Translations under genes and position numbers: made by a program
Part shown: piece after piece, positions 1-13,040 of the stretch
Layout of the letters: the number at the start of each line of letters is the position of its first letter
Numbering within the stretch: the first letter of the stretch is position 1
NCBI RefSeq assembly: GCF_003286085.1
Contig: NW_020825312.1
Coordinates: 3,844,001 to 3,908,000, forward strand
Length of the DNA: 64,000 nucleotides
Source of the DNA: Drosophila persimilis
Taxonomy: Eukaryota > Arthropoda > Insecta > Diptera > Drosophilidae
Direction of reading: 5' to 3'
The notes under the pieces: model-generated
Databases searched by the model: none
What the model was told of the DNA's origin: nothing
What the model saw: the letters and a program-made list of their open reading frames with translations, nothing else

Positions 1-3000
1 CAGACGATGAAAGTGACGAGGAATATGGTTTTCCTAGACCCCAAGAAAAGCCCGCTTGTCAGCCAATTCCATCAGTTGTTCCATCTCTCGTTGCTTTAGA
101 TAAATCTCCTCTTAAACCTGAAGAGAAACCAGCACCAATTGTCATAAAGGACGATAAGATCCCAGCTAAACCCGAAGACAAACCCAAGTCCCTTCTGGAT
201 TCAGTAAAAAGCGATGAGGAATATGGTGTTTCTAGACCCCAAGAAAAACCCGCTAGTCAGCCAATTCCATCAGTTGTTCCATCTCTCATTGCTGGAGATA
301 AATCTCCGCTTAAAACTGAAGAGAAACCAGCATCAGCTGACTTGAAAGAAGATAAGATCCCAGCTAAAGCCGAAGTCAAACCCAAGTCCCCTCTGGATTC
401 AGTTAAGCCCAGTCCTACGATTCATTCAGATGATGAAAGCGATGAAGAATTTGGTGAACGTATACCCCAAGAACAGCCACTCCCTTCGTTTGTTTCTTCT
501 GTAGTTTCTGGAGATAAATCTCCTCTTAAAGACATCCTTAAACTAGAAACGGTGACTGTGTCCCAGGCTGAAGAATTTGCAAGCTATACTAAAACAAATA
601 TTGCCACTGTGATCTCGAAGACTTCCGATTTGATTACAAGTTCATTCACTGACGACAAACCCAAACTAACTGACTTGGAGGACGATAAGCCCATTGACTT
701 GAAAGACGATAGGGTGCAAGCTAAGCACGAGGATAAACCCAAGTCCCCTCTGGACTCAGTTAAGTCTAGTTTCATAGTGTATTCAGACGATGAAAGTGAA
801 GAGGAATATGGTTATCCTAGACCCCAAGGAAAGCCCGCTAGTCAGCCAATTCCATCAGCTGATCCATATCTCGTTGCTGGAGATAAATCTCCGCTTAAAC
901 CTGAAGAAAAACCAGCACCAGTTGTCTTGAAAGACGATAAGATCCCCGCAAAATCCGAAGACAAACCCAGGTCCCCTCTGGATTCAGTTAAGCCCAGTCG
1001 TAGAGTGTATTCAGACGATGAAAGCGATGAGGAATATGGGGTTCCTAGACCCCAAGAAAAGCCCGCTAGTCAGCCAATTACATCAGTTGTTCCATCTCTC
1101 GTTGCTTTAGATAAATCTCCTCTTAAACCGGAAGAGAAATCAGCGCCAGTTGTCTTAAAAGACGATAAGATCCCAGCTAAACCCGAAGACAAACCCAGGT
1201 CCCCTCTGGATTCAGTTAATCCCAGTCGTACAGTGTATTCAGACCATGAAAGCGATGAGGAATATGGAGTTCCTAGACCCCAAGAAAAGCCCGCTAGTCA
1301 GCCAATTCCATCAGTTGTTCCATCTCTCGTTGCTTTAGAAAAATCTCCTCTTAAACCTGAAGAGAAATCAGCAGCAGTTGTCTTGAAAGACGACAAGATC
1401 CCAGCTAAAACCGAAGCCAAACCCAAGTCCCCTCTGGATTCAGTTAAGCCCAGTCGTACAGTGTATTCAGACGATGAAAGCGATGAGGAATATGGAGTTC
1501 CTAGACCCCAAGAAAAGCCCGCAAGTCAGCCAATTCCATCAGTTGTTCCATCTCTCGTTGCTTTAGATAAATCTCCTCTTAAGCCGGAAGAGAAATCAGC
1601 ACCAGTTGTAATAAAAGACGATAAGATCCCAGCTAAACCCGAAGACAAACCCAAGTCCCCTCTGGACTCAGTAAAAAGCGATGAGGAATATGGTGTTCCT
1701 AGACCCCAAGAAAAGCCCGCTAGTCAGCCAATTCCATCAGTTGTTCCATCTATCGTTGCTGGAGATAAATCTCCGCTTAAAACTGAAGATAAACCAGCAT
1801 CAGCTGACTTGAAAGACGGTAAGATCCCAGCAAAATCCGAAGACAAACCCAAGTCCCCTCTGGATTCAGTTAAGCCCAGTCGTACAGTGTATTCAGACGA
1901 TGAAAGCGATGAGGAATATGGTGTTCCTAGACCCCAAGAAAAGCCCGCTAGTCAGCCAATTCCATCAGTTGTTCCATCTCTCGTTGCTTTAGAAAAATCT
2001 CCTCTTAAACCTGAAGAGAAATCAGCACCAGTTGTCTTGAAAGACGACAAGATCCCAGCTAAACCCGAAGACAAACCCAAGTCCCCTCTGCATTCAGTAA
2101 AGCCCAGTCCTGCGATGTATTCAGATGATGAAAGCGATGAAGAATTTGGTGATCGTAGACCCCAAGAAAAGCCACTACCTGCGTTTGTTTCTTCTGTAGT
2201 TTCTGGAGATAAATCTCCTCTTAAAGATATCCTTAAACTAGAAACGGTGACTGTGTCCAAGGCAGAAGAATTTGCAAGCTATACTAAAACAAATATTGCC
2301 ACTGTGGTCTCGAAGACTTCCGATTTGATTACAAGTTCATTCACTGACGACAAACCCAAACTAACTGACTTGGAGGACGATAAGCCCATTGACTTGAAAG
2401 ACGATAGGGTCCAAGCTAAGCACGGTGATAAACCCAAGTCCCCTCTTGACTCAGTTAAGTCTAGTCTCATAGTGTATTCAGATGATGAAAGTGACGAGGA
2501 ATATGGTTTTCCTAGACCCCAAGAAAAGCCCGCTTGTCAGCCAATTCCATCAGTTGTTCCATCTCTCGTTGCTTTAGATAAATCTCCTCTTAAACCTGAA
2601 GAGAAACCAGCACCAATTGTTATAAAGGACGATAAGATCCCAGCTAAACCCGAAGACAAACCCAAGTCCCTTCTGGATTCAGTTAAGCCCAGTCCTACGA
2701 TGTATTCAGATGATGAAAGTGATGAAGAATTTGGTGAACGTATTCCCCAAGAACAGCCACTCCCTTCGTTTGTTCCTTCTGTAGTTCCTGGAGATAAATC
2801 TCCTCTTAAAGACATCCTTAAACTAAAAACGGTGACTGAGTTCAAGGCTGAAGAATTTTCAAGTTTTACTAAAACAAATATTGCCACTGTGGTCTCGAAG
2901 ACTTCCGATTTGATTACAAGTTCATTCACTGACGACAAACCCAAACTAACTGACTTGGAGGACGATAAGCCCATTGACTTGAAAGACGAGAGGGTCCAAG

Positions 3001-6000
3001 CTAAGCACGAGAATAAGCCCAAGTCCCCTCTGGAGTCAGTTAAGTCTAGTCTCATAGTGTATTCAGATGATGAAAGTGACGAGGAATATGGTTTTCCTAG
3101 ACCCCAAGAAAAGCCCGCTTGTCAGCCAATTCCATCAGTTGTTCCATCTCTCGTTGCTTTAGATAAATCTCCTCTTAAACCTGAAGAGAAACCAGCACCA
3201 ATTGTCATAAGGGACGATAAGATCCCAGCTAAACCCGAAGACAAACCCAAGTCCTTTCTGGATTCAGTTAAGCCCAGTCCTACGATGTATTCAGATGATG
3301 AAAGTGATGAAGAATTTGGTGAACGTATTCCCCAAGAACAGCCACTCCCTTCGTTTGTTCCTTCTGTAGTTCCTGGAGATAAATCTCCTCTTAAAGACAT
3401 CCTTAAACTAAAAACGGTGACTGAGTTCAAGGCTGAAGAATTTGCAAGTTTTACTAAAACAAATATTGCCACTGTGGTCTCGAAGACTTCCGATTTGATT
3501 ACAAGTTCATTCACTGACGACAAACCCAAACTAACTGACTTGGAGGACGATAAGCCCATTGAGTTGAAAGACGAGAGGGTCCAAGCTAAGCACGAGGATA
3601 AACCCAAGTCCCCTCTGGACTCAGTTAAGTCTAGTCTCATAGTGTATTCAGACGATGAAAGTGAAGAGGAATATGGTGATCCTAGACCCCAAGGAAAGCC
3701 CGCTAGTCAGCCAATTCCATCAGCTGATCCATATCTCGTTGCTGGAGATAAATCTCCGCTTAAACCTGAAGAAAAACCAGCACCAGTTGTCTTGAAAGAC
3801 GATAAGATCTCCGCAAAATCCGAAGACAAACCCAGGTCCCCTCTGGATTCAGTTAAGCCCAGTCGTACAGTGTATTCAGACGATGAAAGCGATGAGGAAT
3901 ATGGAGTTCCTAGACCCCAAGAAAAGCCCGCTAGTCAGCCAATTCCATCAGTTGTTCCATCTCTCGTTGCTTTAGAAAAATCTCCTCTTAAAACTGAAGA
4001 GAAACCAGCATCAGCTGACTTGAAAGACGGTAAGATCCCAGCAAAACCCGAAGACAAACCCAAGTCCCCTCTGGATTCAGTTAAGCCCAGTCGTACAGTG
4101 TATTCAGACGATGAAAGCGATGAGGAATATGGTGTTCCTAGACCCCAAGAAAAGCCCGCTAGTCAGCCAATTCCATCAGTTGTTCCATCTCTCGTTGCTT
4201 TAGAAAAATCTCCTCTTAAACCTGAAGAGAAATCAGCACCAGTTGTCTTGAAAGACGACAAGATTCCAGCAAAACCCGAAGACAAACCCAAGTCCCCTCT
4301 GGATTTAGTTAAGCCCAGTCGTACAGTGTATTCAGACGATGAAAGCGATGAGGAATATGGTGTTCCTAGTCCCCAAGAAAAGCCCGCTAGTCAGCCAATT
4401 CCATCAGTTGTTCCATCTATCGTTGCTGGAGATAAATCTCCGCTTAAACCTGAAGAGAAATCAGCACCAGTTGTCTTGAAAGACGATAAGATCCCCGCAA
4501 AATCCGAAGACAAACCCAGGTCCCCTCTGGATTCAGTTAAGCCCAGTCGTACAGTGTATTCAGACGATGAAAGCGATGAGGAATATGGAGTTCCTAGACC
4601 CCAAGAAAAGCCCGCTAGTCAGCCAATTCCATCAGCTGATCCATATCTCGTTGCTGGAGATAAATCTCCGCTTAAACCTGAAGAAAAACCAGCACCAGTT
4701 GTCTTGAAAGACGATAAGATCCCCGCAAAATCCGAAGACAAAGCCAGGTCCCCTCTGGATTCAGTTAAGCCCAGTCGTACAGTGTATTCAGACGATGAAA
4801 GCGATGAGGAATATGGAGTTCCTAGACCCCAAGAAAAGCCCGCTAGTCAGCCAATTCCATCAGTTGTTCCATCTCTCGTTGCTTTAGAAAAATCTCCTCT
4901 TAAACCTGAAGAGAAATCAGCACCAGTTGTCTTGAAAGACGACAAGATCCCAGCTAAACCCGAAGACAAACCCAAGTCCCCTCTGGATTCAGTTAAGCCC
5001 AGTCGTACAGTGTATTCAGACGATGAAAGCGATGAGGAATATGGAGTTCCTAGACCCCAAGAAAAGCCCGCAAGTCAGCCAATTCCATCAGTTGTTCCAT
5101 CTCTCGTTGCTTTAGATAAATCTCCTCTTAAGCCGGAAGAGAAATCAGCACCAGTTGCCTTAAAAGACGATAAGATCCCAGCTAAACCCGAAGACAAACC
5201 CAAGTCCCCTCTGGACTCAGTAAAAAGCGATGAGGAATATGGTGATCCTAGGCCCCAAGGAAAGCCCGCTAGTCAGCCAATTCCATCAGCTGATCCATAT
5301 CTCGTTGCTGGAGATAAATCTCCGCTTAAACCTGAAGAAAAACCAGCACCAGTTGTCTTGAAAGACGATAAGATCCCCGCAAAATCCGAAGACAAAGCCA
5401 GGTCCCCTCTGGATTCAGTTAAGCCCAGTCGTACAGTGTATTCAGACGATGAAAGCGATGAGGAATATGGAGTTCCTAGACCCCAAGAAAAGCCCGCTAG
5501 TCAGCCAATTCCATCAGTTGTTCCATCTCTCGTTGCTTTAGAAAAATCTCCTCTTAAACCTGAAGAGAAATCAGCACCAGTTGTCTTGAAAGACGACAAG
5601 ATCCCAGCTAAACCCGAAGACAAACCCAAGTCCCCTCTGGATTCAGTTAAGCCCAGTCGTACAGTGTATTCAGACGATGAAAGCGATGAGGAATATGGAG
5701 TTCCTAGACCCCAAGAAAAGCCCGCAAGTCAGCCAATTCCATCAGTTGTTCCATCTCTCGTTGCTTTAGATAAATCTCCTCTTAAGCCGGAAGAGAAATC
5801 AGCACCAGTTGCCTTAAAAGACGATAAGATCCCAGCTAAACCCGAAGACAAACCCAAGTCCCCTCTGGACTCAGTAAAAAGCGATGAGGAATATGGTGAT
5901 CCTAGACCCCAAGGAAAGCCCGCTAGTCAGCCAATTCCATCAGCTGATCCATATCTCGTTGCTGGAGATAAATCTCCGCTTAAACCTGAAGAAAAACCAG

Positions 6001-9000
6001 CACCAGTTGTCTTGAAAGGCGATAAGATCCCCGCAAAATCCGAAGACAAAGCCAGGTCCCCTCTGGATTCAGTTAAGCCCAGTCGTACAGTGTATTCAGA
6101 CGATGAAAGCGATGAGGAATATGGAGTTCCTAGACCCCAAGAAAAGCCCGCTAGTCAGCCAATTCCATCAGTTGCTCCATCTCTCGTTGCTTTAGAAAAA
6201 TCTCCTCTTAAACCTGGAGAGAAAACAGCACCAGTTGTCTTGAAAGACGACAAGATCCCAGCTAAACCCGAAGACAAGCCCAAGTCCCCTCTGGATTCAG
6301 TTAAGCCCAGTCGTACAGTGTATTCAGACGATGAAAGCGATGAGGAATATGGAGTTCCTAGACCCCAAGAAAAGCCCGCAAGTCAGCCAATTCCATCAGT
6401 TGTTCCATCTCTCGTTGCTTTAGATAAATCTCCTCTTAAGCCGGAAGAGAAATCAGCACCAGTTGCCTTAAAAGACGATAAGATCCCAGCTAAACCCGAA
6501 GACAAACCCAAGTCCCCTCTGGACTCAGTAAAAAGCGATGAGGAATATGGTGATCCTAGACCCCAAGGAAAGCCCGCTAGTCAGCCAATTCCATCAGCTG
6601 ATCCATATCTCGTTGCTGGAGATAAATCTCCGCTTAAACCTGAAGAAAAACCAGCACCAGTTGTCTTGAAAGACGATAAGATCCCCGCAAAATCCGAAGA
6701 CAAAGCCAGGTCCCCTCTGGATTCAGTTAAGCCCAGTCGTACAGTGTATTCAGACGATGAAAGCGATGAGGAATATGGAGTTCCTAGACCCCAAGAAAAG
6801 CCCGCTAGTCAGCCAATTCCATCAGTTGTTCCATCTCTCGTTGCTTTAGATAAATCTCCTCTTAAACCGGAAGAGAAATCAGCACCAGTTGTCTTAAAAG
6901 ACGATAAGATCCCAGCTAAACCCGAAGACAAACCCAGGTCCCCTCTGGATTCAGTTAAGCCCAGTCGTACAGTGTATTCAGACGATGAAAGCGATGAGGA
7001 ATATGGAGTTCCTAGACCCCAAGAAAAGCCCGCTAGTCAGCCAATTCCATCAGTTGTTCCATCTCTCGTTGCTTTAGAAAAATCTCCTCTTAAAACTGAA
7101 GAGAAACCAGCATCAGCTGACTTGAAAGACGGTAAGATCCCAGCAAAACCCGAAGACAAACCCAAGTCCCCTCTGGACTCAGTAAAAAGCGATGAGGAAT
7201 ATGGTGTTCCTAGACCCCAAGAAAAGCCCGCTAGTCAGCCAATTCCATCAGTTGTTCCATCTATCGTTGCTGGAGATAAATCTCCTCTTAAACCTGAAGA
7301 GAAACCAGTACCAGTTGTCTTAAAAGACGATAAGATCCCAGCTAAACCCGAAGACAAACCCAAGTCCCTTCTGGATTCAGTTAAGCCCAGTCCTACGATG
7401 TATTCAGATGATGAAAGCGATGAAGAATTTGGTGAACGTGTACCCCAAGAACAGCCACTCCCTTCGTTTGTTTCTTCTGTAGTTTCTGGAGATAAATCTC
7501 CTCTTAAAGACATCCTTGAAATAGTAACGGTGACTGAGTCCAAGGCAGAAGAATTTGCAAGCTATACTAAAACAAATATTGCCACAGTGGTCTCGAAGAC
7601 TTCCGATTTGATTACAAGTTCATTCACTGACGACAAACCCAAACTAACTGACTTGGAGGACGATAAGCCCATTGACTTGAAAGACGATAGGGTCCAAGCT
7701 AAGCACGGTGATAAACCCAAGTCCCCTCTTGACTCAGTTAAGTCTAGTCTCATAGTGTATTCAGACGATGAAAGTGATGAGGAATATTGTGTTCCTAGAC
7801 CCCAACAAATGCCTGCTAGTCAGCCAATTCCATCAGTTGTTCCATCTCTCGTTGATTTAGATAAATCTCCGCTTAAACCTGACGAGAAATCAGCACCAGT
7901 TGTCTTGAAAGACGACAAGATCCCAGCTAAACCCGAAGACAAACCCAAGTCCCCTCTGGATTCAGTTAAGCCCAGTCCTGCGATGTATTCAGATGATGAA
8001 AGCGATGAAGAATTTGGTGATCGTAGACCCCAAGAAAAGCCACTACCTGCGTTTGTTTCTTCTGTAGTTTCTGGAGATAAATCTCCTCTTAAAGATATCC
8101 TTAAACTAGAAACGGTGACTGTGTCCAAGGCAGAAGAATTTGCAAGCTATACTAAAGCAAATATTGCCACTGTGGTCTCGAAGACTTCCGATTTGATTAC
8201 AAGTTCATTCACTGACGACAAACCCAAACTAACTGACTTGGAGGACGATAAGCCCATTGACTTGAAAGACGATAGGGTCCAAGCTAAGCACGAGGATAAA
8301 CCCAAGTCCCCTCTTGACTCACTTAACTCTAGTCTCATAGTGTATTCAGACGATGAAAGCGATGAGGAATATCGTGTTCCTAGACCACAAGAAAATCCCG
8401 CTAGTCAGCCAATTCAATCAGCTGATCCATATCTCGTTGCTGGAGATAAATCTCCGCTTAAACCTGAAGAAAACCCAGCACCAGTTGTCTTGAAAGACGA
8501 TAAGATCCCCGCAAAACCCGAAGACAAACCCAGGTCCCCTCTGGATTCAGTTAAGCCCAGTCGTACAGTGTATTCAGACGATGAAAGCGATGAAGAATAT
8601 GGAGTTCCTAGACCCCAAGAAAAGCCCGCTAGTCAGCCAATTCCATCAGTTGTTCCATCTCTCGTTGCTTTAGATAAATCTCCTCTTAAACCGGAAGAGA
8701 AATCAGCACCAGTTGTCTTAAAAGACGATACGATCCCAGCTAAACCCGAAGACAAACCCAAGTCCCCTCTGGACTCAGTAAAAAGCGATGAGGAATATGG
8801 TGTTCCTAGACCCCAAGAAAAGCCCGCTAGTCAGCCAATTCCATCAGTTGTTCCATCTATCGTTGCTGGAGATAAATCTCCGCTTGAAACTGAAGAGAAA
8901 CCAGCATCAGCTGACTTGAAAGACGGTAAGATCCCAGCAAATCCCGAAGACAAACCCAAGTCCCCTCTGGATTCAGTTAAGCCCAGTCGTACAGTGTATT

Positions 9001-12000
9001 CAGACGATGAAAGCGATGAGGAATATGGTGTTCCTAGACCCCAAGAAAAGCCCGCTAGTCAGCCAATTCCATCAGTTGTTCCATCTCTCGTTGCTTTAGA
9101 AAAATCTCCTCTTAAACCTGAAGAGAAATCAGCACCAGTTGTCTTGAAAGACGACAAGATCCCAGCTAAACCCGAAGACAAACCCAAGTCCCCTCTGGAT
9201 TCAGTTAAGCCCAGTCCTGCGATGTATTCAGATGATGAAAGCGATGAAGAATTTGGTGATCGTAGACCCCAAGAAAAGCCACTACCTGCGTTTGTTTCTT
9301 CTGTAGTTTCTGGAGATAAATCTCCTCTTAAAGATATCCTTAAACTAGAAACGGTGACTGTGTCCAAGGCAGAAGAATTTGAAAGCTATACTAAAACAAA
9401 TATTGCCACTGTGGTCTCGAAGACTTCCGATTTGATTACAAGTTCATTCACTGACGACAAACCTAAACTAACTGACTTGGAGGACGATAAGCCCATTGAC
9501 TTGAAAGACGATAGGGTCCAAGCTAAGCACGAGGATAAACCCAAGTCCCCTCTTGACTCAGTTAAGTCTAGTCTCATAGTGTATTCAGACGATGAAAGTG
9601 ACGAGGAATATGGTTTTCCTAGACCCCAAGAAAAGCCCGCTTGTCAGCCAGTTCCATCAGTTGTTCCATCTCTCGTTGCTTTAGATAAATCTCCTCTTAA
9701 ACTTGAAGAGAAACCAGCACCAGTTGTCATAAAGGACGATAAGATCCCAGCTAAACCCGAAGACAAACCCAAGTCCCTTCTGGATTCAGTTAAGCCCAGT
9801 CCTACGATGTATTCAGATGATGAAAGCGATGAAGAATTTGGTGAACGTGTACCCCAAGAACAGCCACTCCCTTCGTTTGTTTCTTCTGTAGTTTCTGGAG
9901 ATAAATCTCCTCCTAAAGACATCCTTGAAATAGTAACGGTGGCTGAGTCCAAGGCAGAAGAATTTGCAAGCTATACTAAAACAAATATTGCCACTGTGGT
10001 CTCGAAGACTTCCGATTTGATTACAAGTTCATTCGCTGACGACAAACCTAAACTAACTGACTTGGAGGACGATAAGCCCATTGACTTGAAAGACGATAGG
10101 GTCCAAGCTAAGCACGAGGATAAACCCAAGTCCCCTCTTGACTCAGTTAAGTCTAGTCTCATAGTGTATTCAGACGATGAAAGTGACGAGGAATATGGTT
10201 TTCCTAGACCCCAAGAAAAGCCCGCTTGTCAGCCAGTTCCATCAGTTGTTCCATCTCTCGTTGCTTTAGATAAATCTCCTCTTAAACCTGAAGAGAAACC
10301 AGTACCAGTTGTCTTAAAAGACGATAAGATCCCAGCTAAACCCGAAGACAAACCCAAGTCCCTTCTGGATTCAGTTAAGCCCAGTCCTACGATGTATTCA
10401 GATGATGAAAGCGATGAAGAATTTGGTGAACGTGTACCCCAAGAACAGCCACTCCCTTCGTTTGTTTCTTCTGTAGTTTCTGGAGATAAATCTCCTCTTA
10501 AAGACATCCTTGAAATAGTAACGGTGACTGAGTCCAAGGCAGAAGAATTTGCAAGCTATACTAAAACAAATATTGCCACTGTGGTCTCGAAGACTTCCGA
10601 TTTGATTACAAGTTCATTCACTGACGACAAACCTAAGCTAACTGACTTGGAGGACGATAAGCCCATTGACTTGAAAGACGATAGGGTCCAAGCTAAGCAC
10701 GAGGATAAACCCAAGTCCCCTCTTGACTCAGTTAAGTCTAGTCTCATAGTGTATTCAGACGATGAAAGTGACGAGGAATATGGTTTTCCTAGACCCCAAG
10801 AAAAGCCCGCTTGTCAGCCAATTCCATCAGTTGTTCCATCTCTCGTTGCTTTAGATAAATCTCCTCTTAAACCTGAAGAGAAACCAGCACCAGTTGTCAT
10901 AAAGGACGATAAAATCCCAGCTAAACCCGAAGACAAACCCAAGTCCCTTCTGGATTCAGTTAAGCCCAGTCCTACGATGTATTCAGATGATGAAAGCGAT
11001 GAAGAATTTGGCGAACGTGTACCCCAAGAACAGCCACTCCCTTCGTTTGTTTCTTCTGTAGTTTCTGGAGATAAATCTCCTCTTAAAGACATCCTTGAAA
11101 TAGAAACGGTGACTGAGTTCAAGGCAGAAGAATTTGCAAGTTCTACTAAAACAAATATTGCCACTGTGGTCTCGAAGACTTCCGATTTGATTACAAGTTC
11201 ATTCACTGACGACAACCCTAAACTAACTGACTTGGAGGACGATAAGCCCATAGACTTGAAAGATGATAGGGTCCAGGCTAAACACGAGGATAAACCCAAG
11301 TCCCCTCTTGACTCAGTTAAGTCTAATCTCATAGTTTATTCAGACGATGAAAGCGATAGACCTCAAAAAAATCCCGCTAGTCATCCAATTCCATTAGTTG
11401 TTCCATCTCCCGTTGCTTCAGATAAATCTCCTCTTAAACCTGATGAGAAACCAGTACCAGTTGTCTTGAAAGACGATAAGATCCCAGCTAAACCCGAAGA
11501 CAAACCCAAGTCCCTTCTGGATTCAGTTAAGCCCAGTCCTACGATGTATTCAGATGATGAAAGCGATGAAGAATTTGGTGAACGTGTACCCCAAGAACAG
11601 CCACTCCCTTCGTTTGTTTCTTCTGTAGTTTCTGGAGATAAATCTCCTCTTAAAGATATCCTTAAACTAGAAACGGTGACTGTGTCCAAGGCAGAAGAAT
11701 TTGCAAGCTATACTAAAACAAATATTGCCACTGTGGTCTCGAAGACTTCCGATTTGATTACAAGTTCATTCACTGACGACAAACCCAAACTAACTGACTT
11801 GGAGGAGGATAAGCCCATTGACTTGAAAGACGATAGGGTCCAAGCTAAGCACGAGGATAAACCTAAGTCCCCTCTTGACTCAGTTAAGTCTAGTCTCATA
11901 GTGTATTCAGACGATGAAAGTGACGAGGAATATGGTGTTCCTAGACCCCAAGAAAAGCCCGCTAGTCAGCCAATTCCATCAGTTGTTCCATCTCTCATTG

Positions 12001-13040
12001 CTGGAGATAAATCTCCGCTTAAAACTGAAGAGAAACCAGCATCAGCTGACTCGAAAGAAGATAAGATCCCAGCTAAAGCCGAAGACAAACCAACGTCCCC
12101 TCTGGATTCAGTTATGCCTAGTTCTACGGTATATTCAGACGATGAAAGCGATAAGGAATATGGTGTTCCTAGACCGCAAGAAAAGCCACTCCCGTCGGTT
12201 GTTCCTTCTGTTGGTGCTGGAGATAAATCTCCGCTTAAAACTGAAGAGAAAGCAAAACCAGTTGACTTGAAGAACGAAAAGGTCCCAGCTAAACCTGAGG
12301 ATAAGCTTAAGTCCCCCCTTGCTTCAGTTAAGCCCAGTCCAGCCGTATCTTCAGACGATAAAAGCGATGAAGAATTTGGTGATCTTAGGCCCCAAGAAAA
12401 GCCACTCCCTTCGTTTGTTTCTTCTGTAGTTTCTGGAGATAAATCTCCTCTTAAAGACATCCTTAAACTAGAAACGGTGACTGTGTCCAAGGCAGAAGAA
12501 TTTGCAAGCTATACTAAAACAAATATTGCCACTGTGGTCTCGAAGACTTCCGATTTGATTACAAGTTCATTCACTGACGACAAACCTAAACTAACAGACT
12601 TGGAGGACGATAAGCCCATTGACTTGAAAGACGATAGGGTCCAAGCTAAGCACGGTGATAAGCCCAAGTCCCCTCTTGGCTCAGTTAAGTCTAGTCTCAT
12701 AGTGTATTCAGACGATGAAAGTGACGAGGAATATGGTTTTCCTAGACCCCAAGAAAAGCCCGCTTGTCAGCCAATTCCATCAGTTGTTCCATCTCTTGCT
12801 GCTGGAGATAATACTGCCCTTAAACTTAAAGTGAAGCCAACACTAGTTGTTTTAAAAGACGATAAGTTTCCAGCTAAACCCGAAGATAGACCCAAGTCTC
12901 CTCTGGATTTAGTGAAGCTCAGTCCTCCGATGTATTCAGACAATGAAAGTTTTGAGGAATATGGTGCACCCAAACATCAAGAAAAGCCCGCCAGTCAGCC
13001 AATTCCGTCGGCTGCTCCTTCTGTCGTTGCTGGAGATAAA
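1..13040 (+). repeat. Coding tandem repeat array, 228-bp unit with 585-bp and 654-bp higher-order units
   Basis: The basic unit is 76 codons (228 bp), for example the KSPL start near 1108 and again near 1336. A 585-bp compound unit (228 + 357) recurs at 2537/3122 and 9059/9644/10229/10814. A 654-bp compound unit recurs with exact spacing at 4741, 5395, 6049 and 6703. Copies of the compound units differ at only a few positions by eye, synonymous sites included, which points to recent unequal exchange or gene conversion. Reading frame is kept across the whole array. The long antisense frames here are by-products of codon bias. Confidence 0.9.

Noticed and set aside
584..12700. Regular antisense frames of 63, 102 and 172 codons under the ankyrin repeats, recurring with the same period
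   Set aside because: They recur only because the sense repeats recur. Their composition (Leu/Ser/Gly) mirrors the Lys/Asp/Ser codons on the other strand, with no start context or splice logic.
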